From the NCBI GenBank assembly GCA_009926405.1, contig RFOZ01000007.1, positions 1 to 28,827 on the forward strand: 28,827 bases of DNA, written 5' to 3'. Below the pieces are notes generated by a model, which was not told where the DNA came from, did no database searches, and saw nothing but the letters and a program-made list of their open reading frames with translations. The stretch comes from Cytophagia bacterium. GTDB taxonomy: Bacteria; Bacteroidota; Bacteroidia; UBA7662. Positions within the stretch are counted from its first letter, which is position 1. Every line of letters begins with the position of its first letter. Both the position numbers and the translations under genes were made by a program. Shown here in pieces: positions 1 to 6,683 of the stretch.

Positions 1-445
1 CACCCAAAGCCAGTAAACGAAGTCGATAATCCGACGAAAAACCATCTACACGCACGGTTCCTTTTTCGGCTTCACCACGAACCCAACGTGGAACCTTTAC
101 CGGTTGCAACCACACCGAATCCAGGCCCAAACCACGGAGATAATCGGTCATGAGCTGAACTGCCTTGGCAGCGCCTACACTACCGCTGAGACGATGCCCG
201 GCTTTCTTACACAAATCGCGTAACATTGAATAAGAACGACCCGAAACCAGGGCTGAATCAAAAATCTCTCGGATTAGCCGATTCTTATCATCTTGATTAT
301 AAGATATTTGGCTTTGTTTGTTCTGGACGGGGGCTTGGGCCCATGCTTCGGCAAAACTCGAGATTAAAAGACCTGTCGCAAGGACGAAGCACCTTTGGAA
401 TATGCCTCCAAAAAATGCTTGCATTCCGGAATTTCCTATTTGCAT
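1..445 (-). CDS. Secreted M28-family metallopeptidase, N-terminal part (cut by left edge)
   Basis: My translation of the reverse strand from the ATG at 445 stays open to base 1, giving 148 residues. It begins with a signal peptide: hydrophobic segment FVLATGLLISSFAEA and a likely cleavage after AWA. The mature part reads like the start of Bacteroidota M28 (carboxypeptidase Q-like) aminopeptidases, with IREIFDSALVSGRSY, GHRLSGSVGAAKAV and the VWLQPVKVPRWVRGE stretch. The zinc ligands of the family lie further on, outside the window, so activity cannot be judged. An in-frame ATG at 424 is an alternative start but would shorten the n-region. The gene begins 16 nt after the pgk stop, so it is probably the distal gene of the gap-pgk unit. 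The expected role is removal of amino acids from peptides in the periplasm or outside the cell. Confidence 0.85.
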   Translation of the reverse strand, partial: MQIGNSGMQAFFGGIFQRCFVLATGLLISSFAEAWAQAPVQNKQSQISYNQDDKNRLIREIFDSALVSGRSYSMLRDLCKKAGHRLSGSVGAAKAVQLMTDYLRGLGLDSVWLQPVKVPRWVRGEAEKGTVRVDGFSSDYRLRLLALG

Positions 446-461
446 AATTGATGGTTATAAC

Positions 462-1661
462 CTATGGACGGTCAAGAACCTGAACACCGGGCAAGGGTTG
501 ACCTTCCAACAATTCCAAAAGTGCCCCACCTCCCGTTGAAACATACGAAACCCGATCCTGCACACCAAATCGATGAACGGCGGCTGCTGAATCTCCACCC
601 CCTACCAAACTAAATGCCCCACGATCCGTGGCATTGGCAACCGCTTCCGCGATGCTACGGGTTCCCGCCTCAAAATTCGAAAACTCAAAAACACCGGCAG
701 GTCCGTTCCACAAAAGGGTTGCGGATTCCTGAATCTTGGCCACCATATTTTCAATGGCCTTGGGGCCCAAATCCAAACCCATCCAACCCTTTGGTATGGC
801 ATTGTTCATGGCCGTTCGACGTTGAGCATTGTTTTGGAAGGCATCGGCAATCAACGAATCTTCGGGAATAACGAGTTCAACCCCCAGGTCTTTGGCTCTT
901 ATTAACAGCGCTTTGGCGGTTTCCACTCGATCATCTTCGCAAAGGGACGCGCCCACATCGCCTCCCATCGCTTTGCAAAACGTATAAGCCATGCCGCCGA
1001 CTACCAAAAGCCGATCAACCTTGGGAAGCAAATTTTCGATTAAGAGGAGTTTATCCGAAACCTTGGCTCCTCCCATAATCGCGGTAAAGGGCCTACGCGG
1101 GTTTTCCAAAACACGCGATGCTTGATCAAGTTCGGATTTCATCAAATAGCCTGAGGCCACCTTGTCTCCAAAAAAACGTGCGACCGTAGCCGTTGAGGCG
1201 TGCTCCCGATGAGCCGTTCCAAAGGCATCGTTCACATAACAATTTCCGTGACGCGCCAATTTTTGGGCAAATTCCAAATCACCTGCTTCTTCCTGCGGGT
1301 AGAATCGAACATTTTCAAGGAGGAGAACCGACCCAGCATGCAGATCCGCCGATGCATCAAATGCTTCATCGGAGATGCAATCGTTGACAAACCGAATCTT
1401 GCGACTGAGAAGTTCCTGCAACGAGGGTAAAAGATGCCTCAGTGAATAGCGATCTTCTGGTCCACCTTTGGGCCTGCCCAGATGCGAACACAAAACCACC
1501 GAAGCACCGGCATTCAAAAGATATTCCAGGGTTGGTAATGCCGCACGCATGCGGGTCAAATCAGTTGGCTCCAAGGTATTGGGATCCAGGGGGACATTGA
1601 AATCGACCCTCAACAAGACTCTCGCTCCTGCGAGGTCCAATTGATCCGGCGTTTTAATCAT
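462..1661 (-). CDS. pgk: Phosphoglycerate kinase
   Basis: 399 residues, the normal length for bacterial PGK. It transfers the acyl phosphate of 1,3-bisphosphoglycerate to ADP, giving ATP and 3-phosphoglycerate in the cytosol. Family motifs appear in order: LLRVDFNVPLD near the N-terminus, HLGRPKG, LLENVRFYPQEE, NDAFGTAHREHAST, the GGAKVSDKLLLIENLL loop, the C-domain segments DLGPKA and WNGPAGVFE, and the nucleotide-site GGGDSAAAV with VSTGGGALLELLEG at the end. The ATG at 1661 gives the usual N-terminus directly before the first conserved strand. It follows gap by 27 nt on the same strand, the common gap-pgk order, which points to co-transcription of two consecutive glycolytic steps. Confidence 0.98.
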   Translation of the reverse strand: MIKTPDQLDLAGARVLLRVDFNVPLDPNTLEPTDLTRMRAALPTLEYLLNAGASVVLCSHLGRPKGGPEDRYSLRHLLPSLQELLSRKIRFVNDCISDEAFDASADLHAGSVLLLENVRFYPQEEAGDLEFAQKLARHGNCYVNDAFGTAHREHASTATVARFFGDKVASGYLMKSELDQASRVLENPRRPFTAIMGGAKVSDKLLLIENLLPKVDRLLVVGGMAYTFCKAMGGDVGASLCEDDRVETAKALLIRAKDLGVELVIPEDSLIADAFQNNAQRRTAMNNAIPKGWMGLDLGPKAIENMVAKIQESATLLWNGPAGVFEFSNFEAGTRSIAEAVANATDRGAFSLVGGGDSAAAVHRFGVQDRVSYVSTGGGALLELLEGQPLPGVQVLDRP

Positions 1662-1688
1662 GGGAATGATGAAATGGTCGGCGGGACT

Positions 1689-2675
1689 TTAGGCCACTCG
1701 AGCAGCCAAATCTGCGATCCTTGAGGAATAACCTGCCTCGTTATCGTACCATCCAACCACTTTCACCGTCTGACCAATCACCATGGTCAAGGCCGCGTCA
1801 AAAATACAGGAGTGGGTATTTCCGATGATGTCAACCGATACCAAGGGATCCAACTGGTATTCCAGGATTCCTTTCATAGGACCGGCAGCGGCGGCGGCAA
1901 AAGCCTGGTTGATTTCAGCGACGGATGCGGTTTTTTTCAAAATGGCCGTGAAATCTGTGACCGAACCATCGGGCACTGGAACCCGCATTGCGTTTCCGTT
2001 GAGTTTGCCTTTCAGATGAGGAAGGACCAAACCAACCGCCTTGGCGGCACCTGTTGAGGTTGGTACGATGCTACAGGCCGCCGCCCTGGCACGGCGCAAA
2101 TCCTTGTGCGGTGCATCCTGTAGATTTTGGTCAGCCGTGTAGGCATGAATGGTGGTCATAAAACCGCTTTCAATACCCCATGCATCATCCAAAACCTTAA
2201 CCATAGGGGCCAGGCAATTGGTTGTGCAGGATGCATTGGACAAAATCCGTTCGGATCCATCCAGGCTTTGATCGTTAACTCCCAAGACAACGGTCTTCAT
2301 TTCACCGGTGGCAGGGGCCGAAATAATTACTTTCGAAGCTCCGGCTTGGAGGTGGAGTCCTGCCTTTTCCTCATCCGTAAAGCGGCCGGTCGATTCGATG
2401 ACCACATCAACACGCTCTTCTTTCCAAGGGAGTTTAGCAGGGTCCTTTTCGGCACAAATGCGTATCCTGCGGCCGTTAACCATTAAAGCGTCGCCTTCAA
2501 TTCGTACATCACCCCCAAATCGGCCGTGGACCGAGTCGTATTTGAGCAAATGGGCAAGGGTCTCGGGGTCGGTAAGATCGTTAATGGCTACCACTTCCAA
2601 TTGAGGGTTTTGGAGTAGGTACTTAAAACTGAGGCGGCCAATGCGGCCAAACCCATTGATGGCTATTCTTTTCAT
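1689..2675 (-). CDS. gap: Type I glyceraldehyde-3-phosphate dehydrogenase
   Basis: 328 residues from the ATG at 2675. It oxidises glyceraldehyde 3-phosphate to 1,3-bisphosphoglycerate with NAD. The sequence shows the Rossmann motif INGFGRIGR at residues 6-14, Asp33 in IND (typical of NAD rather than NADP use), the catalytic SNASCTTNCLAP with Cys150, the base His177 in HAYTADQ, and the C-terminal WYDNEAGYS. The frame is open much further upstream to 2891, but that extension only translates the tRNA gene and lacks homology, so the ATG directly before the Rossmann fold is the start. It lies 53 nt after tRNA-Glu and 27 nt before pgk. I see no good promoter between the tRNA and gap, so read-through from the tRNA promoter is possible. 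Confidence 0.98.
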   Translation of the reverse strand: MKRIAINGFGRIGRLSFKYLLQNPQLEVVAINDLTDPETLAHLLKYDSVHGRFGGDVRIEGDALMVNGRRIRICAEKDPAKLPWKEERVDVVIESTGRFTDEEKAGLHLQAGASKVIISAPATGEMKTVVLGVNDQSLDGSERILSNASCTTNCLAPMVKVLDDAWGIESGFMTTIHAYTADQNLQDAPHKDLRRARAAACSIVPTSTGAAKAVGLVLPHLKGKLNGNAMRVPVPDGSVTDFTAILKKTASVAEINQAFAAAAAGPMKGILEYQLDPLVSVDIIGNTHSCIFDAALTMVIGQTVKVVGWYDNEAGYSSRIADLAARVA

Positions 2676-2693
2676 AAAATCAGGGTTTTGGGT

Positions 2694-2717
2694 CAAAAGA
2701 AGGCTTTCAGGGAGCCT
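2694..2717 (-). terminator. Possible weak intrinsic terminator or attenuator between tRNA-Glu and gap
   Basis: On the minus strand AGGCT and AGCCT form a 5-bp stem around a 7-nt loop and are followed by TCTTTT. This lies just after the tRNA 3' end and before gap. The stem is short and the T tract is interrupted, so it would be inefficient at best. It could equally be a processing or attenuation structure, or chance. Confidence 0.3.
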
Positions 2718-2728
2718 GCTGACTTGTT

Positions 2729-2803
2729 TGGTAGCCCGTAGGGGAATCGAACCCCTGTTACCAGAATGAAAATCTGATGTCCTAACCCCTAGACGAACGG
2801 GCC
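2729..2803 (-). tRNA. tRNA-Glu (anticodon UUC)
   Basis: On the minus strand the sequence folds into a complete cloverleaf. The acceptor stem is GGCCCGT with ACGGGCT (G·U at the end), followed by discriminator A and an encoded CCA. The anticodon loop TTTTCAT sits on the TCAGA/TCTGG stem and gives anticodon TTC. The T arm is CAGGG-GTTCGAT-TCCCCT, with the invariant TTC. The D-arm region CGTCTAGGGGTTAGGAC and GTAACA variable region match bacterial glutamate tRNAs. Length is 75 nt including CCA. It is the first element of the tRNA-gap-pgk run and has a strong promoter just upstream. Confidence 0.97.
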
Positions 2804-2814
2804 CTAAAGGTGGG

Positions 2815-2846
2815 CAAATATAGGCAATAGGTTGTTTTGGACAAAA
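2815..2846 (-). promoter_or_regulatory. Bacteroidota-type housekeeping promoter for tRNA-Glu (and perhaps gap-pgk)
   Basis: On the minus strand TATATTTG (2822-2815) matches the Bacteroidota -7 element TAnnTTTG exactly. A TTTTG ending in the -33 TTG element (2846-2842) lies 19 nt upstream, the expected spacing. The predicted start of transcription is about five nucleotides before the mature tRNA. This is the clearest promoter in the window. Confidence 0.75.
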
Positions 2847-3739
2847 TTTGAGGTTGTTCAAGGTTTTTACCCTACCTGCCGAATTGAACATCGGGCCGTG
2901 GCAACTTCAAGTCCAGCAAAACCCCAACCGTATGATTCATGATTTTATAAAAGTTTTGAGACTCTCTTTGGATAACGCGACATACCAACCAACAAAAAAT
3001 AGGCATTTATCGGCAAAAGAGTCCGTGATAAAACGAAGGGATAGCACCCGCAACAACCACTCGAGCAAAAGACCATCCATTTTGATATTTTGAATAAACC
3101 AAAAAAGAAAAATAAAAAAATAGCGTATCTTTTTCAAGAAATAAAATCCATCCCCACGCCCCAAAAAAACAATCCCAAAGGATATTAATGCTTGATCAAT
3201 ATTTTCATAACACTTTGATTTGTTGTTTTTTAATCTATATTTATAACGACGTAAGCTTCTCTTTTATAGATTCCAACCAGGCCATAATTGGCGCTGAACG
3301 AACTTATTCATTATGACTTTTCAAAAAAAAATAAAAGTGGCTGGCTGAAAACCCGATTTTGTTTTTATATCTTTGTTTCAATCAGTGGAATTTTGACTCA
3401 ACCAACGTTGAAAATCCCAATGAAAAGAACCTCCATCATCGGTTTTTTTCACTCGGCTTCGAGCCTCTGCGGCGACTCGGAATCAACCGGCTTATCGCCA
3501 AAATTAACTCACCCATTCACGGATTTTTTGGAGCAACCCGTTCCCGAATTCTTTGCGGTGCGTACAGAATTTTGTACAGTTGGTGTTTCATTAATGCATT
3601 AGTTTTCAGAGAATTGTATTCATCTTAATCTCTAATTCCACCATCTTGCCTGTTATCCACATGTATCCAACGTCTTTACCGTCTGCTTTGCGGATTATAC
3701 AAAGCTCCTTTTTTTTCCTTTAACTAAACCCCAATAAAA
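2847..3739. other. Long AT-rich intergenic region without a convincing gene
   Basis: About 890 nt separate the tRNA promoter from the histone-like gene. Short open frames exist (for example 3288-3602 and 3359-3628 on plus, 2937-3164 on minus) but overlap each other, are rich in rare residues and show no recognisable domain, so I do not call them. Visible elements are a perfect DnaA-box consensus TTATCCACA (3653-3661), a one-mismatch reverse copy TTTGGATAA (near 2967), a direct repeat GTACAG at 3562 and 3574, a perfect 10-bp palindrome TAATGCATTA (3592-3601), and A/T-rich tracts at 3100-3260. The stretch must contain the upstream region of the gene at 3740. A small RNA cannot be excluded. Confidence 0.6.
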
Positions 3740-4147
3740 GTGGAAAAAAAATCAACCAAACCGGCAGCGGCCACCAAGGCTGCTCCTAAAAAGGCTGCTG
3801 CTCCTAAGAAAGCCGCTGCTCCTAAGAAAGCTGCTGCTCCTAAGAAAGCCGCTGCTCCTAAGAAAGCCGCTGCTCCTAAGAAAGCCGCTGCTCCTAAGAA
3901 GGCTGCTGCTCCTAAAAAGGCCGCTGCTCCTAAGAAGGCTGCTCCTAAGAAGGCTGCTCCTAAGAAGGCTGCTGCTCCTAAGAAAGCTGCTGCTCCTAAG
4001 AAAGCTGCTCCTAAGAAAGCTGCTGCTCCTAAGAAGGCTGCTCCTAAGAAAGCCGCTGCCAAAAAGGCCAGCAAGCCTCGCACCCCTGTTATCGGCAAAA
4101 ACACGCCGGTTGGGTACGATGCCGTAAAGGCATCCATGAAGAAGTAA
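3740..4147 (+). CDS. Histone H1-like Ala/Pro/Lys-repeat DNA-binding protein
   Basis: 135 residues, opening with GTG at 3740; a stop lies 13 nt upstream in frame and no ATG is available. After a short MEKKSTKPAAATK leader, residues about 14-107 consist of 16 APKK units spaced 6 residues apart (AAAPKK) or 5 apart (AAPKK). A non-repetitive tail of about 25 residues follows, KPRTPVIGKNTPVGYDAVKASMKK. The composition is almost only Ala, Lys and Pro, as in the C-terminal tail of eukaryotic histone H1 and in bacterial H1-like or AlgP-like proteins. Such proteins bind DNA by charge with little sequence preference. The role in nucleoid compaction is inferred from composition only. It stands alone on the plus strand after a 936-bp gap and converges on the acyltransferase gene. 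The complementary strand is open too, which is a by-product of the repeat. Confidence 0.8.
   Translation: MEKKSTKPAAATKAAPKKAAAPKKAAAPKKAAAPKKAAAPKKAAAPKKAAAPKKAAAPKKAAAPKKAAPKKAAPKKAAAPKKAAAPKKAAPKKAAAPKKAAPKKAAAKKASKPRTPVIGKNTPVGYDAVKASMKK
3778..4057 (+). repeat. Tandem 18/15-bp coding repeat
   Basis: The CCTAA core recurs 16 times at 3785, 3803, 3821, 3839, 3857, 3875, 3893, 3911, 3929, 3944, 3959, 3977, 3995, 4010, 4028 and 4043. The steps are eleven of 18 bp and four of 15 bp. Units are nearly identical at DNA level (GCTGCTCCTAAGAAA with GCC/GCT and AAA/AAG variation), so the array probably grows and shrinks by slippage in whole codons. Confidence 0.95.
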
Positions 4148-4162
4148 TCCGGCCAACCGGAT
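4147..4162. terminator. Short hairpin between convergent genes
   Basis: ATCCGG-CCAA-CCGGAT is a perfect 6-bp stem with a 4-nt loop. It overlaps the last base of the histone-like gene's stop codon and lies just before the stop of the convergent acyltransferase gene at 4167. There is no T tract on either side, so any terminator function is weak or Rho-assisted. Confidence 0.35.
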
Positions 4163-4166
4163 GATT

Positions 4167-4727
4167 CTATTTCGGTAAGTGTTCGGGGCCTATTCCCTTC
4201 TCGGGATGTAGTCCCCGGACCTTGCTGAAATAATCAACAACCATCGAAAGGGTTTCTCGCTCACCCAACCCGGGTTGAATTAGAGGACCTGCTTCGATGG
4301 TTTTTTTTTGGAAATCCATTCCCACCAAAACGATGGGCACGCCGGCACTGGCGGCGATATAGTAAAAACCGGTGCGTAGTTTGGGGACATGACTACGAGA
4401 CCCTTCGGGAGAGATCCCGAAAAGAAAATCTTCGTTTTGGGCAAAACACCGGGTAATGACTGAAACGGTATCTTCCTTGACCACCCGTCGCACCGGTATC
4501 CCGCCCCAGTATCGAAACAAAAAACCAAAAGGAGGTTTGAATAATTCAGCTTTTCCAACAAATTTCACATGAATCCCCAAGGCAATACGAGCCAACAAGG
4601 CGACTGGGAAATCCCAAGTACTTGTATGCGGACCAACCACCAGGACAGCCCGTCGAAGATGGGTTGGAAAAGGACCCAAGCGCCAACCTGCTAGACGCAA
4701 TATCTTATTTGCCAGCCACTTATTCAT
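4167..4727 (-). CDS. Short PlsC-type acyltransferase (1-acylglycerol-3-phosphate acyltransferase-like)
   Basis: 186 residues. It carries the acyltransferase catalytic block HTSTWD (HX4D, His34 and Asp39) and the acceptor-binding block ISPEGSRS (around residues 105-112), with the glycine-rich FGFLFRYWGGIPVRR segment between them. It belongs to the short PlsC-like proteins of Bacteroidota; the exact acceptor (lysophosphatidate, another lysolipid, or an amino-lipid) cannot be read from sequence. It most likely acts at the inner face of the cytoplasmic membrane. Its ATG at 4727 overlaps the end of the DUF502 gene by 8 nt, which suggests translational coupling with that membrane protein. Confidence 0.87.
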   Translation of the reverse strand: MNKWLANKILRLAGWRLGPFPTHLRRAVLVVGPHTSTWDFPVALLARIALGIHVKFVGKAELFKPPFGFLFRYWGGIPVRRVVKEDTVSVITRCFAQNEDFLFGISPEGSRSHVPKLRTGFYYIAASAGVPIVLVGMDFQKKTIEAGPLIQPGLGERETLSMVVDYFSKVRGLHPEKGIGPEHLPK

Positions 4728-5385
4728 GACCCATTTTGATGGGCATGACCCCGCCCGAAACGATAAACTTCATGAAATCTGCCGAAGGCACATCAACAAG
4801 GCGCGTTTGGGAACGGCGAACAACATAAACATTTCCCGAAAAATTATAGGAATGCGGAAAATAAACCGCAACCCAAGCATCCCCGTTGATGACTTCGCCA
4901 TGTTGAACTGAACGGCCTTGACTGCCAACATGATCTTGGTCCTCCCCAGGCGCCTCCCCATCCACCGATGGGCGATTTTCCACAAGGGAATCAACCGCCA
5001 AGGCTTCGGCGGTTACAAAACCAGGCTTGAGGCAACCATTTCCCAAATCAACCAAAACAGCCTTGTTGAATTTTTTCTTATCCCCCACAAAGGCATCCAC
5101 CAAATCTTTGAGCGAATTGTAGACCAGGTTGATGAGCGGCGCCTTTTGCAAAAGCCTTTCAACAAATCCCCAAAGTGGTCTAAAAAGAAACATCGAACCG
5201 ACATACCCAAAGACGGTTATACCTGTAACCAAGATTAACAAGCCCAAGCCCGGAACCGGCGTAACAATCCAACTGTCAAGCCATTTAAACAAGGTAAAAG
5301 TCACATAAACCGTGAGGCCCACGGGGGCCAACAAGAGAAGGCCGTTAACGAAATAGGCGAACAGGCTCCGGAATCGTGCTTTCAT
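4720..5385 (-). CDS. DUF502 family membrane protein
   Basis: 221 residues from the ATG at 5385; a TTG six nt earlier is possible but less likely. Two transmembrane segments are visible, about residues 9-29 (LFAYFVNGLLLLAPVGLTVYV) and 46-66 (GLLILVTGITVFGYVGSMFLF). They are followed by the family block PLWGFVERLLQKAPLINLVYNSLKDLVDAF and by a soluble domain with VYFPHSYNFSGNVYVV near the C-terminus. DUF502 proteins have no settled biochemical role. The gene lies between priA (29 nt upstream) and the acyltransferase (8-nt overlap), so a lipid or envelope connection is possible, but that is inference. The insert around residues 130-150 (GEAPGEDQDHVGSQ) is acidic and looks lineage-specific. Confidence 0.88.
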   Translation of the reverse strand: MKARFRSLFAYFVNGLLLLAPVGLTVYVTFTLFKWLDSWIVTPVPGLGLLILVTGITVFGYVGSMFLFRPLWGFVERLLQKAPLINLVYNSLKDLVDAFVGDKKKFNKAVLVDLGNGCLKPGFVTAEALAVDSLVENRPSVDGEAPGEDQDHVGSQGRSVQHGEVINGDAWVAVYFPHSYNFSGNVYVVRRSQTRLVDVPSADFMKFIVSGGVMPIKMGHE

Positions 5386-5414
5386 AGGCAAAAAAATTTA
5401 TTGAAACAAAGAAA

Positions 5415-6683
5415 TTATTCGGGGTCAACATCCACAAAGACCTTAAGCTGAAGATACTTGCGCATGCTTAGCAATCGCCTCAATTCAGCCGGTATCCATT
5501 CGGCCAATCGCTGCCTGATTTTGCTGTTTTTTTCGCTTTTAATCCAAAATTCAAGCCGGTGCTCGTTGCGAAGCAAGGCTGTTAACGGTGGCGCAGGACC
5601 CAAAAGTCGGGGCCCCAAAACCGGCCGCCATACCCCTGCCAATTCGGACGCAGCTTCTTCGACCCTGGCTTGCTGAGGATGGCTAAGCCCAATACGCAGG
5701 AGTCGCACATAAGGAGGATAACCAAATTGGGATCGGTACAAGAGTTCCTGGTCCATGTAGGTTGCGAAATCATCGCGTTCCAACCAAGCAAACAACGGGT
5801 GATGAGGCATACGGGTTTGAAGCAGGATCCTACCCTGTCCAAGGTGACGGCCAGCACGTCCTGCCAGCTGAGCCAAGAGCTGATAACTTCGCTCCTGAGC
5901 TCTGAATTGGGTACGAAACAGCCCTTGATCTGCGTCCAAGACGCCGACCAAATTGACCCCAGGAAAATCCAAGCCCTTGCTGATCATTTGGGTACCAACT
6001 AAAACCTGAATATCGCCCCGCTGAAAGGCATCCAAGGTCCTTCCGTATAGGTTTTTGGATCGGACGGCGTCCTGGTCCAAGCGAGCCACGCGAGCCTCCG
6101 GCAACAAAAGCGCCAACGACTCCTCGATCTTTTGGGTTCCATAACCTTTGTAAATAAGCCGCGTACTACCGCAAGCACTGCAACCGGGAGGCGAGGCAAA
6201 AACTTGACCACAACCATGGCAACGCAAACGGTGTTCGCTTTTGTGATAGACCAAGGCCAAATCACATTGGTTGCAACGGGCCGTCCAAGCGCAGTCTTCG
6301 CAATGCAACGAAGGAGCATACCCCCTTCGGTTTTTGAACAACAGGACCTGGCGCCCCGCCGAGATTTCATCCCGCATCGCCTCCAACAAAGTTGACGAAA
6401 ATTCGCCCTGCACGCGGCCGCTTTGTTTCTCACGGACCATGTCGATCCAAATCCATTCCGGCATTTTTTGGTCAGCGAAACGCAATGGCAAATCAACTTT
6501 GACCATACGGCCAGCATGGGCTGCATGCCAGGTTTCAGCCGATGGCGTGGCTGAGCCCAAAACAACCGGAATCTTCCAAACGGAACCCAACCACAAGGCA
6601 ACATCCCTGGCTTGATAGGCGGGGCTTCGATCCTGCTGTTTGTAGGAAGGATCGTGCTCTTCGTCCACAATAATCATACCCAA
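5415..6683 (-). CDS. priA: Primosomal helicase PriA, C-terminal part (after frame break)
   Basis: 422 residues in a different frame from the N-terminal part. It carries the DEEH helicase motif II (residues 7-10) with the following DPSYKQQ, motif III GSATPS, the PriA zinc-binding region with eight cysteines (128, 131, 137, 140, 155, 158, 168, 171), the motif V block QMISKGLDFPGV, motif VI QLAGRAGR and the C-terminal domain. PriA reloads the replisome at stalled forks in the cytosol. The homologous reading actually begins slightly upstream of the nominal start, at VFLPFARLG from about 6704. Both parts together span 2473 nt, equal to about 824 residues, the expected size of one PriA, so this is one gene with an indel and not two genes. 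Confidence 0.93.
   Translation of the reverse strand: MGMIIVDEEHDPSYKQQDRSPAYQARDVALWLGSVWKIPVVLGSATPSAETWHAAHAGRMVKVDLPLRFADQKMPEWIWIDMVREKQSGRVQGEFSSTLLEAMRDEISAGRQVLLFKNRRGYAPSLHCEDCAWTARCNQCDLALVYHKSEHRLRCHGCGQVFASPPGCSACGSTRLIYKGYGTQKIEESLALLLPEARVARLDQDAVRSKNLYGRTLDAFQRGDIQVLVGTQMISKGLDFPGVNLVGVLDADQGLFRTQFRAQERSYQLLAQLAGRAGRHLGQGRILLQTRMPHHPLFAWLERDDFATYMDQELLYRSQFGYPPYVRLLRIGLSHPQQARVEEAASELAGVWRPVLGPRLLGPAPPLTALLRNEHRLEFWIKSEKNSKIRQRLAEWIPAELRRLLSMRKYLQLKVFVDVDPE

Noticed and set aside
2676..2891. N-terminal extension of gap by 72 codons
   Set aside because: It translates the tRNA-Glu gene; the GAPDH fold begins at the ATG at 2675.
3368..3375. TATCTTTG matching the -7 element in the large gap
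   Set aside because: No -33 TTG at proper distance and the nearest plus-strand gene begins over 360 nt away.
3288..3628. Two overlapping plus-strand frames in the large gap
   Set aside because: Atypical composition, mutually overlapping, no domain; only short frames expected by chance in this region.
2847..3739. Chromosome origin at the AT-rich gap
   Set aside because: Only one perfect DnaA box and one near match, and gene direction does not switch across it; kept as a low-weight possibility in the findings.
3778..4057. Regular repeats that might be taken for a CRISPR array
   Set aside because: Units are contiguous 15-18 bp coding repeats without unique spacers and no cas gene is present.
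3724..4156. Long open frames on the minus strand opposite the histone-like gene, rich in Ala/Phe/Leu/Gly or Ser/Leu/Arg
   Set aside because: They are the complement of the tandem repeat; the plus-strand Ala/Pro/Lys protein is the sensible product, and a repeat without stops in one frame tends to open the others.
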